NCBI RefSeq assembly: GCF_018687815.1
Contig: NZ_CP061306.1
Span: 744,001-808,000 of the forward strand
Source: Polynucleobacter sp. JS-JIR-II-b4
GTDB taxonomy: Bacteria; Pseudomonadota; Gammaproteobacteria; Burkholderiales; Burkholderiaceae
DNA: 64,000 nucleotides
Reading direction: 5' to 3'
Below the pieces are notes generated by a model, which was given only the letters and a program-made list of their open reading frames with translations, had not been told where the DNA came from and made no database searches. Shown piece by piece: positions 26,926 to 36,300 of this stretch; position 1 is the first letter of the stretch; each line of letters opens with the position of its first letter. The translations under genes were made by a program, and so were the position numbers.

Positions 26926-28059
26926 TTGAGCGCAGGTCTGTTGCGCAATTCGTTCAAGGGAGCAGCTACGGCTGCTCCTTTTTTTCCGACATTGCTTGAT
27001 CAGATGCCCAATGCCATTGTGGTATTTGAGGCTGAGAACCAACAATTGGTGTACGTGAACCCAGCTGCCGAGTCAGCCTTGGACCTCTCGCGTAAATCAC
27101 TTGAGGGTCAATCTGTGCACAACTTATTTGGTGACAACTTAGCATTAAGTGACATGATTTCTGAGGTGAAACAGGGTCATGTATTGGCCCAACGCCAAGA
27201 AATGGTTTTGCATTCATTGCCGGGTAGCATTCATCAAGACTCCATTCCAGCGCATGTAGTGGTTGCAGCTTTAGAGGATCCCGCACTGATCATGATGGAG
27301 TGGTTTCCGATTGATCAACAGTTGCGGAGTGAGCGCGATGAACGCGTGACACAGCAAGTTGAAGCAAATAAACAATTAATGCGTAATTTAGCGCATGAGA
27401 TTAAAAACCCATTGGGTGGTATTCGTGGGGCAGCGCAGCTATTAGAGTTTGAGTTACCAGACAAAGGCTTGCGCGAGTACACGCAAGTCATTATCAAGGA
27501 GTCTGATCGTCTGCAGACTTTGGTTGATCGTCTGTTGGCGCCGCATCGCAAAGCGCATGTGATGGAATCTTTCAATGTGCACGAAGCATTAGAGCGCGTG
27601 CGTAGTCTAGTCTTGGCAGAGTTTCCAAAAGGTTTACGAATTATTCGTAACTACGATACAAGTCTGCCCGATGTCTTGGGCGACCGAGAGCAATTGATTC
27701 AGGCAACCTTAAATATTGTGCATAACGCTGCACAAGCGCTTTCTGAAGAGATTAGCAGCGGTACTGCGCAAATTGAACTGAAGACCCGTGTGGCACGTTC
27801 CGTCACGATTGCAAAGCATCGCTACAAATTGGCGATGGATCTGCATGTGATTGACAACGGCCCCGGCATTCCGGAAGAAATTATTGAGCGCATCTTTTTC
27901 CCATTGGTTTCGGGAAGAGAGGGTGGTAGTGGGCTTGGTCTGACCCTTGCGCAAACCTTTGTACAGCAGCATCAGGGATCTATTGCTTGTAATAGCCGTC
28001 CAGGGCGCACCGATTTTCATATTCAAATTCCATACCGTAGGCAGGAGAAAGCATCATGA
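26926..28059 (+). CDS. glnL: Nitrogen regulation sensor histidine kinase NtrB
   Basis: NtrB is the cytoplasmic kinase/phosphatase that, with PII, sets NtrC phosphorylation according to nitrogen status. The 377-residue protein has a PAS domain (about 20-130), the H-box NLAHEIKNPLGGIRGAAQLL with His157, an N-box (NIVHNAAQALSEE near 265) and ATP-lid motifs DNGPGIPEEI and GSGLGLTLAQ. The start is a TTG at 26926 with AAGGAG five bases upstream. Later candidates, TTG 26992 and ATG 27004, lack a Shine-Dalgarno and would cut the PAS domain. The first 20 codons contain an intrinsic terminator hairpin. It overlaps ntrC by 4 bases (ATGA). Confidence 0.93.
   Translation: MSAGLLRNSFKGAATAAPFFPTLLDQMPNAIVVFEAENQQLVYVNPAAESALDLSRKSLEGQSVHNLFGDNLALSDMISEVKQGHVLAQRQEMVLHSLPGSIHQDSIPAHVVVAALEDPALIMMEWFPIDQQLRSERDERVTQQVEANKQLMRNLAHEIKNPLGGIRGAAQLLEFELPDKGLREYTQVIIKESDRLQTLVDRLLAPHRKAHVMESFNVHEALERVRSLVLAEFPKGLRIIRNYDTSLPDVLGDREQLIQATLNIVHNAAQALSEEISSGTAQIELKTRVARSVTIAKHRYKLAMDLHVIDNGPGIPEEIIERIFFPLVSGREGGSGLGLTLAQTFVQQHQGSIACNSRPGRTDFHIQIPYRRQEKAS
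26956..26985 (+). terminator. Intrinsic terminator inside the first codons of ntrB
   Basis: An 8-bp GC-rich stem (26959-26966 with 26971-26978) closed by a C(TACG)G tetraloop is followed by seven T (26979-26985). The tetraloop is of the extra-stable UNCG class. It lies 47 bases after the glnA stop and inside ntrB codons 11-20, so it would partly separate glnA from ntrB-ntrC unless a ribosome translates through it. Confidence 0.85.
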
Positions 28060-29507
28060 AACCAATTTGGATCGTTGACGATGATCAATCTATTCGTTGG
28101 GTCTTAGAGAAAGCGCTAGCGCGTGAAAATATTCCGCATAAGAGCTTCTCTAATCCAAATGATGTGCTCAATGCCCTCGAAAAAGAATCCCCTCAGGTGC
28201 TGATTTCTGATATCCGTATGCCGCGTGGCAACGGCTTGGATTTATTGCAGCACGTGAAAGCAAGTCATCCGAATTTACCAGTCATCATCATGACAGCGTA
28301 TTCTGATTTGGACTCCGCTGTCTCTTCATTTCAAGGTGGTGCATTTGAATACCTCACCAAACCTTTTGATGTCGAAAAGGCGATTGAATTAATTCATCGT
28401 GCGGTAGAGCAGGGTATCCGTAATGACTCTGGTGCGAAAGAGTTAACTGCGTGGAGACAAGACGCCACTGAGATTATTGGTCAAGCACCAGCAATGCAGG
28501 AAATTTTTCGTGCCATTGGGCGCTTAGCGCAATCTAACGCCACAGTCCTGATTACTGGAGAGTCCGGCACTGGTAAAGAGTTGGTTGCCCACGCCCTGCA
28601 TAAGCACAGTCCTTGCGCCAAAGGGCCATTTGTCTCCTTAAGTACTTCAGCTGTGCCAAAGGATTTGTTGGAGTCTGAGTTATTTGGTCACGAGCGCGGT
28701 GCTTTCCCAGGTGCGCAGACTTTGCGTCGAGGCCGTTTTGAACAAGCTGATGGAGGTACTCTATTCTTGGGTGAGGTAGGTGACTTACCTTTTGATCTAC
28801 AAACCCGTTTACTCCGCGTTCTAACTGACGGACATTTTTATCGCATCGGTGGACAAGACCCGATTAAGGCAAATGTTCGAATCATTGCTTCGACACATCA
28901 AAATCTAGATGCAAGAGTCGCTGCTGGGTTCTTCCGTGAAGACTTGTTGCATCGCTTGAATGTGATTCGTTTGCGTATGCCTTCATTGCGTGAGCGTAGT
29001 GAAGACATTCCAATGTTGGCTAGACATTTTATGTTGAGCTGCGCCAAGTCTTTGGGCGTTGAACCTAAAAAATTGTCTGATGAAGTCTTAAAAGAAATGA
29101 GCGCAATGCCATTTCCGGGAAATGTACGTCAATTAGAGAACTTATGCCACTGGTTAACAGTGATGACGTCTGCAAACGTGATTGGCGTAAGCGATCTTCC
29201 TGCTGATATTGTTTCCGAAGCGAACGAACAACCCATCGTTATTCACGGCGAGTCTTCGCCAAGTAATCCCGTTGCTGCCAAAGTTGCTGTAGGTGACTGG
29301 GAGAGTGGTTTGGGGCGTCTGGCTGTCAAGATGTTGCAAGATGGCGATAAAGAAGTTTTTGATGCCTTGACCGCACGTTTTGAAAAGGCAGTATTGCAGG
29401 CAGCTCTAGAAGTTACTCGCGGCAGAAGAGTAGAGGCTGCCCAGCGTCTAGGTATTGGCCGTAATACGATTACCCGTAAGTTGCAAGAGCTCGGTATTGA
29501 TGACTGA
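28056..29507 (+). CDS. glnG: Nitrogen regulator NtrC with altered AAA+ motifs
   Basis: NtrC is the DNA-binding response regulator of the nitrogen stress response. The 483-residue protein has a receiver domain with Asp52 (ISDIRMP), an AAA+ domain with Walker A GESGTGKE (168-175), and a Fis-type helix-turn-helix (RRVEAAQRLGIGRNTITRKLQELG). Two key motifs differ from classical NtrC: GAFTGA is GAFPGA (215-220), and the Walker B Asp-Glu is Gly239-Glu240 (LFLGEVGD). The arginine region FREDLLHRLN is retained. Loss of the GAFTGA Thr normally abolishes sigma-54 activation, so this protein may work as a DNA-binding regulator on another polymerase form. It overlaps xthA by 8 bases. Confidence 0.93.
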   Translation: MKPIWIVDDDQSIRWVLEKALARENIPHKSFSNPNDVLNALEKESPQVLISDIRMPRGNGLDLLQHVKASHPNLPVIIMTAYSDLDSAVSSFQGGAFEYLTKPFDVEKAIELIHRAVEQGIRNDSGAKELTAWRQDATEIIGQAPAMQEIFRAIGRLAQSNATVLITGESGTGKELVAHALHKHSPCAKGPFVSLSTSAVPKDLLESELFGHERGAFPGAQTLRRGRFEQADGGTLFLGEVGDLPFDLQTRLLRVLTDGHFYRIGGQDPIKANVRIIASTHQNLDARVAAGFFREDLLHRLNVIRLRMPSLRERSEDIPMLARHFMLSCAKSLGVEPKKLSDEVLKEMSAMPFPGNVRQLENLCHWLTVMTSANVIGVSDLPADIVSEANEQPIVIHGESSPSNPVAAKVAVGDWESGLGRLAVKMLQDGDKEVFDALTARFEKAVLQAALEVTRGRRVEAAQRLGIGRNTITRKLQELGIDD

Positions 29508-30348
29508 TTCGGTTCGAATAGCTGCGTGGAATGTGAACTCCTTAAAGGTTCGCCTTCCACAAGTGCTTCGTTGGTTGCAAGATCAAGAAAGCAAGAAACA
29601 ACCGATTGATGCGCTCTGCTTGCAAGAGCTTAAGCTCACGGATGATAAGTACCCCCATAAAGAGCTGGAAGATGCGGGTTACCTCAGTTTGGCTGCTGGT
29701 CAAAAGACTTATAACGGTGTCGCGATCATATTACGCAAAGCTGCGCTTGCACCAATCGCCTCGGATATAGAAACAGCATTTCTGAAGCCCACTAGAAACA
29801 TTCCAAACTACGCAGATGAGCAGCAACGCATTCTCGCGGCGACAGTCTGCTTTGCTGGTACGAAACCGATGAGACTCGTATCAGCGTATTTTCCAAACGG
29901 GCAATCACCTGATAGCGACAAGTTTCAATATAAATTAGCTTGGTTGAAGGCATTGCAAACTTGGTTAACAGAAGAGCTTCAACAAAGCGAACGCTTGGCG
30001 CTCTTAGGTGACTTCAATATTGCTCCGGCAGATCAAGATGTGCATGACCCTAAGGCATGGGAAGGGCAGAACCTCGTTTCACCACCAGAGCGTGAAGCGT
30101 TTCAAGATCTGATTAAGCTTGGCCTCCACGACTCATTCAGAATGTTTGAGCAGGCGCCGAAAACTTTTAGTTGGTGGGATTACCGCATGATGGGTTTCAG
30201 AAGAAATGCCGGCATGCGCATTGATCACATTTTGCTGAGTGAGGCGCTCAAGGGAAGATGTAGTGCTAGCACGGTAGATAAAGTGCCTAGAGCCTGGGAG
30301 CAGCCTTCGGACCACGCTCCAGTGATCGCGCAGATCCAAAAGTCTTAA
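29500..30348 (+). CDS. xthA: Exodeoxyribonuclease III
   Basis: This AP endonuclease and 3'-5' exonuclease of base excision repair has 282 residues. AAWNVNSLKVRLPQVLRWL begins at residue 7, CLQELKLTD holds the catalytic Glu near 40, YNGVAIILRK is near 70, LLGDFNIAPADQDVHDP is near 168, SWWDYRMMGFRRNAGMRIDHIL is near 223, and the C-terminal SDHAPV holds the catalytic Asp-His. I chose the ATG at 29500, which overlaps the ntrC stop by 8 bases; an in-frame start at 29455 lies deeper inside ntrC and adds non-family residues. Placement after ntrC implies co-transcription. A hairpin with 6-bp arms (30362-30379) follows the gene but lacks a T-run. Confidence 0.95.
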   Translation: MTDSVRIAAWNVNSLKVRLPQVLRWLQDQESKKQPIDALCLQELKLTDDKYPHKELEDAGYLSLAAGQKTYNGVAIILRKAALAPIASDIETAFLKPTRNIPNYADEQQRILAATVCFAGTKPMRLVSAYFPNGQSPDSDKFQYKLAWLKALQTWLTEELQQSERLALLGDFNIAPADQDVHDPKAWEGQNLVSPPEREAFQDLIKLGLHDSFRMFEQAPKTFSWWDYRMMGFRRNAGMRIDHILLSEALKGRCSASTVDKVPRAWEQPSDHAPVIAQIQKS

Positions 30349-30467
30349 TCCGTATAAGCCTAGGGCTTACACTAGCCCTGCATTCTGAATCTTGCTTTAT
30401 CCTTATGATTAGTATCGATAATTTCCGCCCTTAGACAAGGCAATCAGTTTAAAAATTAAGCACTTGA

Positions 30468-32147
30468 ATGCCATTACCTAGAAACACGATTACCCATGCA
30501 CTCATAATTTCCGGCACCTTGATGCTTGCTGGTTGCATGATGGTTGGCCCAGATTTTGCAAGACCGCCTGTTAAGGCAGTAGATCAATATAAATCAACAG
30601 CTCAAACTGAATTTACCGAATCTTTGGGTGAAAACTCAAACAAGATTCTGGACCCAGTAGAGTGGTGGAAAAGCTTTAATGATCCGACGCTCAATGCCTT
30701 GCTAAAGCAAGCTACTGCGCAAAACCTCACTTTGCAACAAACTGCGCTGCGGATATACCAACTGCAGGCCCAACTTGGTGTGAGCGATGCCGCATTATTG
30801 CCATCCGCCAATTTAAGTGCTTCGTATTCCAATAACCGCAATAGCGCAATTCAAGAAGCGATTAATGATTCCAATAATTTGGTCTCTAAAAATGCTTTGG
30901 TGCAGGTGAGTTGGGAGCTAGATTTTTGGGGAAAGAATCGCCGTGGAATTCAGAGCTCGTTAAGCTCCTATTTGTCTGGGGTTGCAGCCTTCTACTCGGC
31001 AGATGTGTCTTTAACTGCTGATGTTGCTAATACTTACATCAATATTCGGAACTATGAAGATCTGATCGTGGTTGCTAAAACCAATCTAGCCTTACAAAAA
31101 GAAAGTTTGCGTATTGCAGGCGCGCGTTTTAAATACGGTGCCACCTCGATGTTGGACCTGAGTCAAGCGCAAGCCCAGTATGAGCAGACAAAGGCGCAGA
31201 TTCCAGCTTTGATTGCGAATTTAAAGAAAAACCAACACGCCATGAGTATTTTGCTGGGCGAGCCTCCTGAGTACTATGAAAAGACTTACGGAAATACCAA
31301 GGGAAGTCTGAAGCCTCCTGCTGAGCTTGGAGTTGGTATGCCAAGGGATTTATTGCGCCGCCGCCCAGATGTTCTGCAGGCCGAATTTGATGCTGCCTCT
31401 AAGTCTGCCTTGATTGGTGTCAGCAAGGCGCAGCTATTCCCAACGTTTACCTTGGGCGGCATCTTTGGTTATGCCACCTCAAATTACGGCACCTTATCCT
31501 CTGCTAATTTATTTAGTTGGGGTAATAACTCTTCTGGAGTAAATGCCGGACTTTACTTGCCACTGTTTTATAGAGGCGCAATTGTGGATCAAGTCCGCGT
31601 GCAGGATGCTATTTTCCAGCAGAGCCTCTTGGCCTACCAAAATCAAGTCTTGAATGCTCAGAAGGAGGTTGAAGATTCGCTTATTACTATCTCGACCACT
31701 AAAAGTTCAAAAGAGGATTTAACTCGCGGTGTGATTGCGGCGCAAAGTGCTGCAGATTTGGCACTTGAGCGTTATAAGGCCGGGCAGAATGATTACACCA
31801 CGGTGATCACTGCACAGCAGAATCTATTAAATATCCAAAACTCCTTAGTCCAAACTTCATCAAATGAGCTTATTGGATATGTAGGTGCATTTAAAGCGCT
31901 TGGTGGCGGTTGGACTGCAGATATGAGTCCTCCTAAGTTGCCAGACCAGATGGTTGCTGAGATGATTGACCGAACAGATTGGGGCTCCGCCCTCACAAGG
32001 ACTGGTGACCCATTGACGGTGAAGGCTAGCAAGTTTTTGGTAGATGCTCCTGATCCATCAAAGCCCACACAAACTACAGTGCCGGCTACATTAAACACAC
32101 CATCAAATACAACGACTCCGCCGACCCAGGGAAGTACTGCGCCATGA
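30468..32147 (+). CDS. RND efflux outer-membrane lipoprotein, NodT/OprM family
   Basis: This trimeric outer-membrane channel has a lipoprotein signal peptide: MPLPRNTITHALIISGTLML followed by a lipobox ending at Cys23 (LAGC). The 559 residues contain two OEP (TolC-like) repeats with WWKSFNDPTLNALLKQA near 64, ELDFWGKNRRGIQSS near 150, RFKYGATSMLDLSQAQAQYEQ near 217, GMPRDLLRRRPDVLQAEFD near 287, and RYKAGQNDYTTVITAQQNLL near 433. A Pro/Thr-rich tail of about 30 residues follows and is longer than usual. It overlaps the next gene by 4 bases (ATGA), so the order in this operon is outer-membrane factor, adaptor, pump. Confidence 0.94.
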   Translation: MPLPRNTITHALIISGTLMLAGCMMVGPDFARPPVKAVDQYKSTAQTEFTESLGENSNKILDPVEWWKSFNDPTLNALLKQATAQNLTLQQTALRIYQLQAQLGVSDAALLPSANLSASYSNNRNSAIQEAINDSNNLVSKNALVQVSWELDFWGKNRRGIQSSLSSYLSGVAAFYSADVSLTADVANTYINIRNYEDLIVVAKTNLALQKESLRIAGARFKYGATSMLDLSQAQAQYEQTKAQIPALIANLKKNQHAMSILLGEPPEYYEKTYGNTKGSLKPPAELGVGMPRDLLRRRPDVLQAEFDAASKSALIGVSKAQLFPTFTLGGIFGYATSNYGTLSSANLFSWGNNSSGVNAGLYLPLFYRGAIVDQVRVQDAIFQQSLLAYQNQVLNAQKEVEDSLITISTTKSSKEDLTRGVIAAQSAADLALERYKAGQNDYTTVITAQQNLLNIQNSLVQTSSNELIGYVGAFKALGGGWTADMSPPKLPDQMVAEMIDRTDWGSALTRTGDPLTVKASKFLVDAPDPSKPTQTTVPATLNTPSNTTTPPTQGSTAP

Positions 32148-33397
32148 AAGAACTATTAATAAAAGCCAAACTTTTGCTGATGCCCTTATGGGGGAAGCTT
32201 GTGACTCTATGGAACTTGCTCTTAGGAAAATGGAATGCATTCCTACTAAAGTTAAGTACGGTTGAGATTCCTATTCTGAAAAAGAAGCTTTCACCTCGGA
32301 CGATTGGCGTATCTTTCTTTGTTCTCATTGCCTTGATTGCGATCATTTGCTTGAAGTCTTGCGGCAAAGAAGTGAAGCAGATGCCAATTCCGGTGACAAC
32401 GGCTCAACCGCTGTCACAAGAGATCCGGAGTTTTGCAACATTTGACGGCCTCGTGGATCCATACCTCACAGTGAACTTAGATGCACGGGTTAAGGGTTAC
32501 CTCACTAAGATTGGTTTTGCTGACGGAGCGATGGTGAAGAAGGGCGATCTTCTATTTGTTATTGAGCAAGACCAATACATACAAGAGGTGAAATTAAAGC
32601 AGGCAATTTATACCGAAGCGAAGCTTGAGTATGGTCGTCAGAAATCCCTACTTAAAGAGAATGCAACCTCTCAGGCTGCGGTTGATAAAGCCTTATCCCA
32701 ATTTCAGCAATCGGAAGCTAATTTAACCCTCGCAAAAATTAATTTGGGCTATACCGAAATCAGAGCGCCTTTTGATGGCCTGATGGGAAGGCACTTATTG
32801 GATGTAGGCACCTATTTGGATAGCACCACCAAAGGTGTGCAACTCTCTACCATTCAGCAGATTTCACCAATTTATGTTTACTTCTCTATTAATGAGCGTG
32901 AGTACTTAAAATTTCAAAAGGGTCAAGATGCAAACGCAGAACGTAAGTCTGAAGTAAATACCTTGCCTATCTATGCAGGTCTGCAAGGTGAGGTTGGGTA
33001 TCCTTTTGAGGGTGTCTTGGATTACGCTGCCAATTTGATTTCCACGGAGACTGGGTCCTTGCAATTGCGGGCAATCTTCAAAAATGAGAAGTACGAGTTA
33101 ATTCCTGGTTTATATGCTCGAGTTATGGCTCAGTATGGCGCGCCAAGGCAGGCCTTACTGCTACCCAAGACTGCAGTCATGACGGATCAGGTGGGTGACT
33201 ATGTTTTTGTTTTAGATGCCGCCATGCGTGCGCAACGTCAAGATATTAGCCTGGGTCAGCGCTTTGAGAAATATGTAGAGATTAGCAAGGGTTTGACTGC
33301 CGCCAGTAAGGTAGTCATTAATGGATTTATTAATCTGAGTATTAATCAAATTGCCCAGCCAACAGAGGTCACGCTTGAGGCAATGCCAGCTCGATAA
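32144..33397 (+). CDS. RND efflux periplasmic adaptor (membrane fusion protein)
   Basis: This 417-residue HlyD/AcrA-type adaptor links the inner-membrane pump to the outer-membrane channel. It has an unusual N-terminal stretch of about 50 residues rich in Leu, Lys and Trp before a membrane anchor at about 53-71. Then come the lipoyl/barrel-sandwich halves (VDPYLTVNLDARVKGYLTKIGFADGAMVKKGDLLFVIE near 105, and LGYTEIRAPFDGLMGRHLLDVGTYLD near 205), a hairpin with QAAVDKALSQFQQSEANL between them, and a beta-barrel domain with PGLYARV. The anchor is a helix and not a lipobox. An internal Met13 is an alternative start, but the ATGA overlap with the previous gene supports the first ATG. The pump gene starts 2 bases after its stop. 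Confidence 0.93.
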   Translation: MKELLIKAKLLLMPLWGKLVTLWNLLLGKWNAFLLKLSTVEIPILKKKLSPRTIGVSFFVLIALIAIICLKSCGKEVKQMPIPVTTAQPLSQEIRSFATFDGLVDPYLTVNLDARVKGYLTKIGFADGAMVKKGDLLFVIEQDQYIQEVKLKQAIYTEAKLEYGRQKSLLKENATSQAAVDKALSQFQQSEANLTLAKINLGYTEIRAPFDGLMGRHLLDVGTYLDSTTKGVQLSTIQQISPIYVYFSINEREYLKFQKGQDANAERKSEVNTLPIYAGLQGEVGYPFEGVLDYAANLISTETGSLQLRAIFKNEKYELIPGLYARVMAQYGAPRQALLLPKTAVMTDQVGDYVFVLDAAMRAQRQDISLGQRFEKYVEISKGLTAASKVVINGFINLSINQIAQPTEVTLEAMPAR

Positions 33398-33399
33398 TC

Positions 33400-36300
33400 A
33401 TGCTCTCTAAATTTTTTATCGAACGGCCAGTACTGGCCAATGTGATTGCCCTAGTCATGCTATTGATTGGGGCGGTTTCCATTAATAGTTTGCCGATTGC
33501 TCAGTACCCTAATATTGTTCCACCCACGATTCAGGTAACAGCGCGCTATCCAGGTGCAAGTGCCACCCTTGTGCAGCAATTAGTAGCTAGCAATATTGAG
33601 ACTCAGGTCAATGGTGTGGATGGGATGCTCTATATGGAGTCTGCATCCACCAATGATGGAAACTACACTCTAACGGTTACCTTTAAGGTCGGAACAGATC
33701 CTAATTTAGCTCAGGTCAACGTACAAAACCGGGTAGCGATTGCACTTCCTTCTTTGCCACAAGCAGTGCAAAAGCAGGGTGTCACAACGAAAACACAGTC
33801 AACTGCCATTCTGCAGTTCGTTACTCTCACTTCATCCAACCCAGATCATGATGGCTTATTTTTAAGTAATCTGGCTAACCTCAAGTTGCAACAGCGCTTA
33901 GCGCGATTACCAGGGGTAGCTGCTGCCAACGTCTTTGGTGTGGGTAATTACAGTATGCGAGTTTGGCTTGATCCTGCCCAACTCAAGATGCGCAATCTGA
34001 CGCCAAACGATGTCATTGCCGTTATTAATAAGCAAAACGTCTTGCTAACAGCAGGTCAAATTGGTGCCCCACCCACACCGATGGGTCAAGATTTTCAGTT
34101 GACGCTTAATGTCACCAGCGCCATGACAACCCCCGAGCAGTTCGGCAAGATTGTGGTTAAGGCTGGCAATAAGGCTGAAATCACGTACTTGCGTGATATC
34201 GCCAGAATAGAAATGGGTAGTCAAAACTACAGTCAATTCTTCAAGATTGATGAAAAGCCCGCAGGTGGTATTGCTATCTATCAGATGCCCGGCGCTAATG
34301 CGATTGCAACCGCGCAAGCAGTTCAGAATGAAATGAAGAGTATTGCCAAGACGCTTCCAAAAGAAGTGACTTGGGCCATTCCATTTGATACCACGATGTT
34401 TGTAAAAGCCTCTATTCATGAGGTTTATAAAACGCTTTACGAGGCGGGCATCTTAGTTCTTCTCGTAATCATGATTTTCTTGCAGAACTGGCGTGCCACG
34501 CTGGTCCCTGCTACAACAGTACCCGTCACGATTATTGGCGCATTTGCTTGTATGGCCGCCTTGGGCTTCTCTATCAACTTACTCACCTTGTTTGCAATCG
34601 TTCTATGTATCGGTATTGTGGTAGATGATGCGATTGTGGTGGTTGAAGCGGTCTCCAAGAAAGTGGAAGAGGGTGAAGATCCTAAGCAGGGTGCAATTGA
34701 TGCTATGACTGCTTTGATGGGTCCGATTATTGGTATTACCTTAGTCTTGATGGCCGTGTTTATTCCAGCTTCGTTTATTGCTGGCATTACTGGACAAATG
34801 TATCGACAGTTTGCTTTGGTGATTGCAGCAACTGCTTTGATTAGCGGTATCAATGCGATTACTCTGAAGCCAACCCAGTCAGCGCAGTATCTCAAGCCGA
34901 TTGACCCTAACAAGGTTAAAAATAAGCTCTATCAAAAATTTGATTTGTATTTCAATCGCTTGGCCACTTGGTATGGACACAAGATTGAAGGCTTGATGAG
35001 GAATCGAGCTAAAGCATCGATGGTGGGGATTGCGATTATTGCCGCCTCTCTCATTGGCTTGATGTTTGTGCCATCTGGCTTTATTCCAAACGAAGACCAA
35101 GGCTATTTGGTGGTTTCAACTACCTTGCCTGATGCGGCCTCTTTGCAGCGTACCGAGAGTGGCATGAAAAAAGCAGTTGATGTCATCAAGAAGGTTCCTG
35201 GTGTTGACACGGTTGTGGTGATCGGCGGCATTAACTTACTGAACAACAGTAGCTCCCAATCCAATGCGGGCGGCTTATACGTCATCATGAAGAAATGGGA
35301 AGAGCGGGGCAAAGGTGAGGGCCTGCGTGATATCTATAACAATATGAATCAAGGCCTGAAGCAAGTTCAAGAACTGAAGTCCTTTGTGCTCTTACCACCA
35401 GCCATTCCGGGCTTGGGTCTATCGGGTGGTTTTGAGATGAGACTGATGCTGACGGATGGCAGTAATAATTTTGCTAAGTTAGATGCTGCCGCTAAGACCT
35501 TTATTGCTGAGGCGCAAAAGCATCTAGAGATCATGATGATCTTTACGCCATTTCAGAATAATGTTCCTCAACTCCAGCTTAGCTTTAATGTGGGTAGGGC
35601 TGAAACTTTTGGTGTCGATATCGGTGATGCTTATGACGTACTGCAATCCTATCTTGGATCTTCTTACGTCAATCAATTCTTCAAATACGGACAAACCTAC
35701 CAAGTGTATGTGCAGGCTGATGGTAAATACCGCAACGCTGTAGAGCAGATCAATCGCCTGTATGTAAAAAATAAGAGTGGCAATATGGTTCCGCTCGGAT
35801 CATTCATTGATGTCAAAGATACTACTGGACCAGCGTTTGCATCACAGTTTCAGCTCTATCCTTCTGCTGCCGTCTTAGGTGCGGCTAATGATGGCTATAG
35901 CTCTGGACAAGCAATGAAGGTGCTCGCGCAGGTGGCTGCTAAGACTTTGCCGGATGGTATTGCTTATCAGTGGGCCGGCATGTCTTATCAAGAAGATTTG
36001 GTCGGAAACACGGTGATCTTGATCTTTGCTTTATCAATCTTGTTGGTCTACTTAGTGCTCGCAGCGCAATATGAAACTTGGATAGCGCCGCTAGCAGTTC
36101 TCACCGCAGTGCCACTTTCTTTATCAGGAACGGTATTGGCTTTATTGCTTACGGGCCTACCAAACAACATTTATGTTCAGATTGGTCTGGTGTTGATGAT
36201 CGCTCTTTCTTGTAAGAACTCTATTTTGATTGTTGAGGTCGCTATTGAGTGCAGACATAAAGGCATGAGTTTTGTTGATGCCGCACTAGAGGCTTCTAGA

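Noticed and set aside
30362..30379. Hairpin AGGGCT/AGCCCT after xthA as a terminator
   Set aside because: It has only 6 pairs and no T-run, so it is not convincing as an intrinsic terminator.
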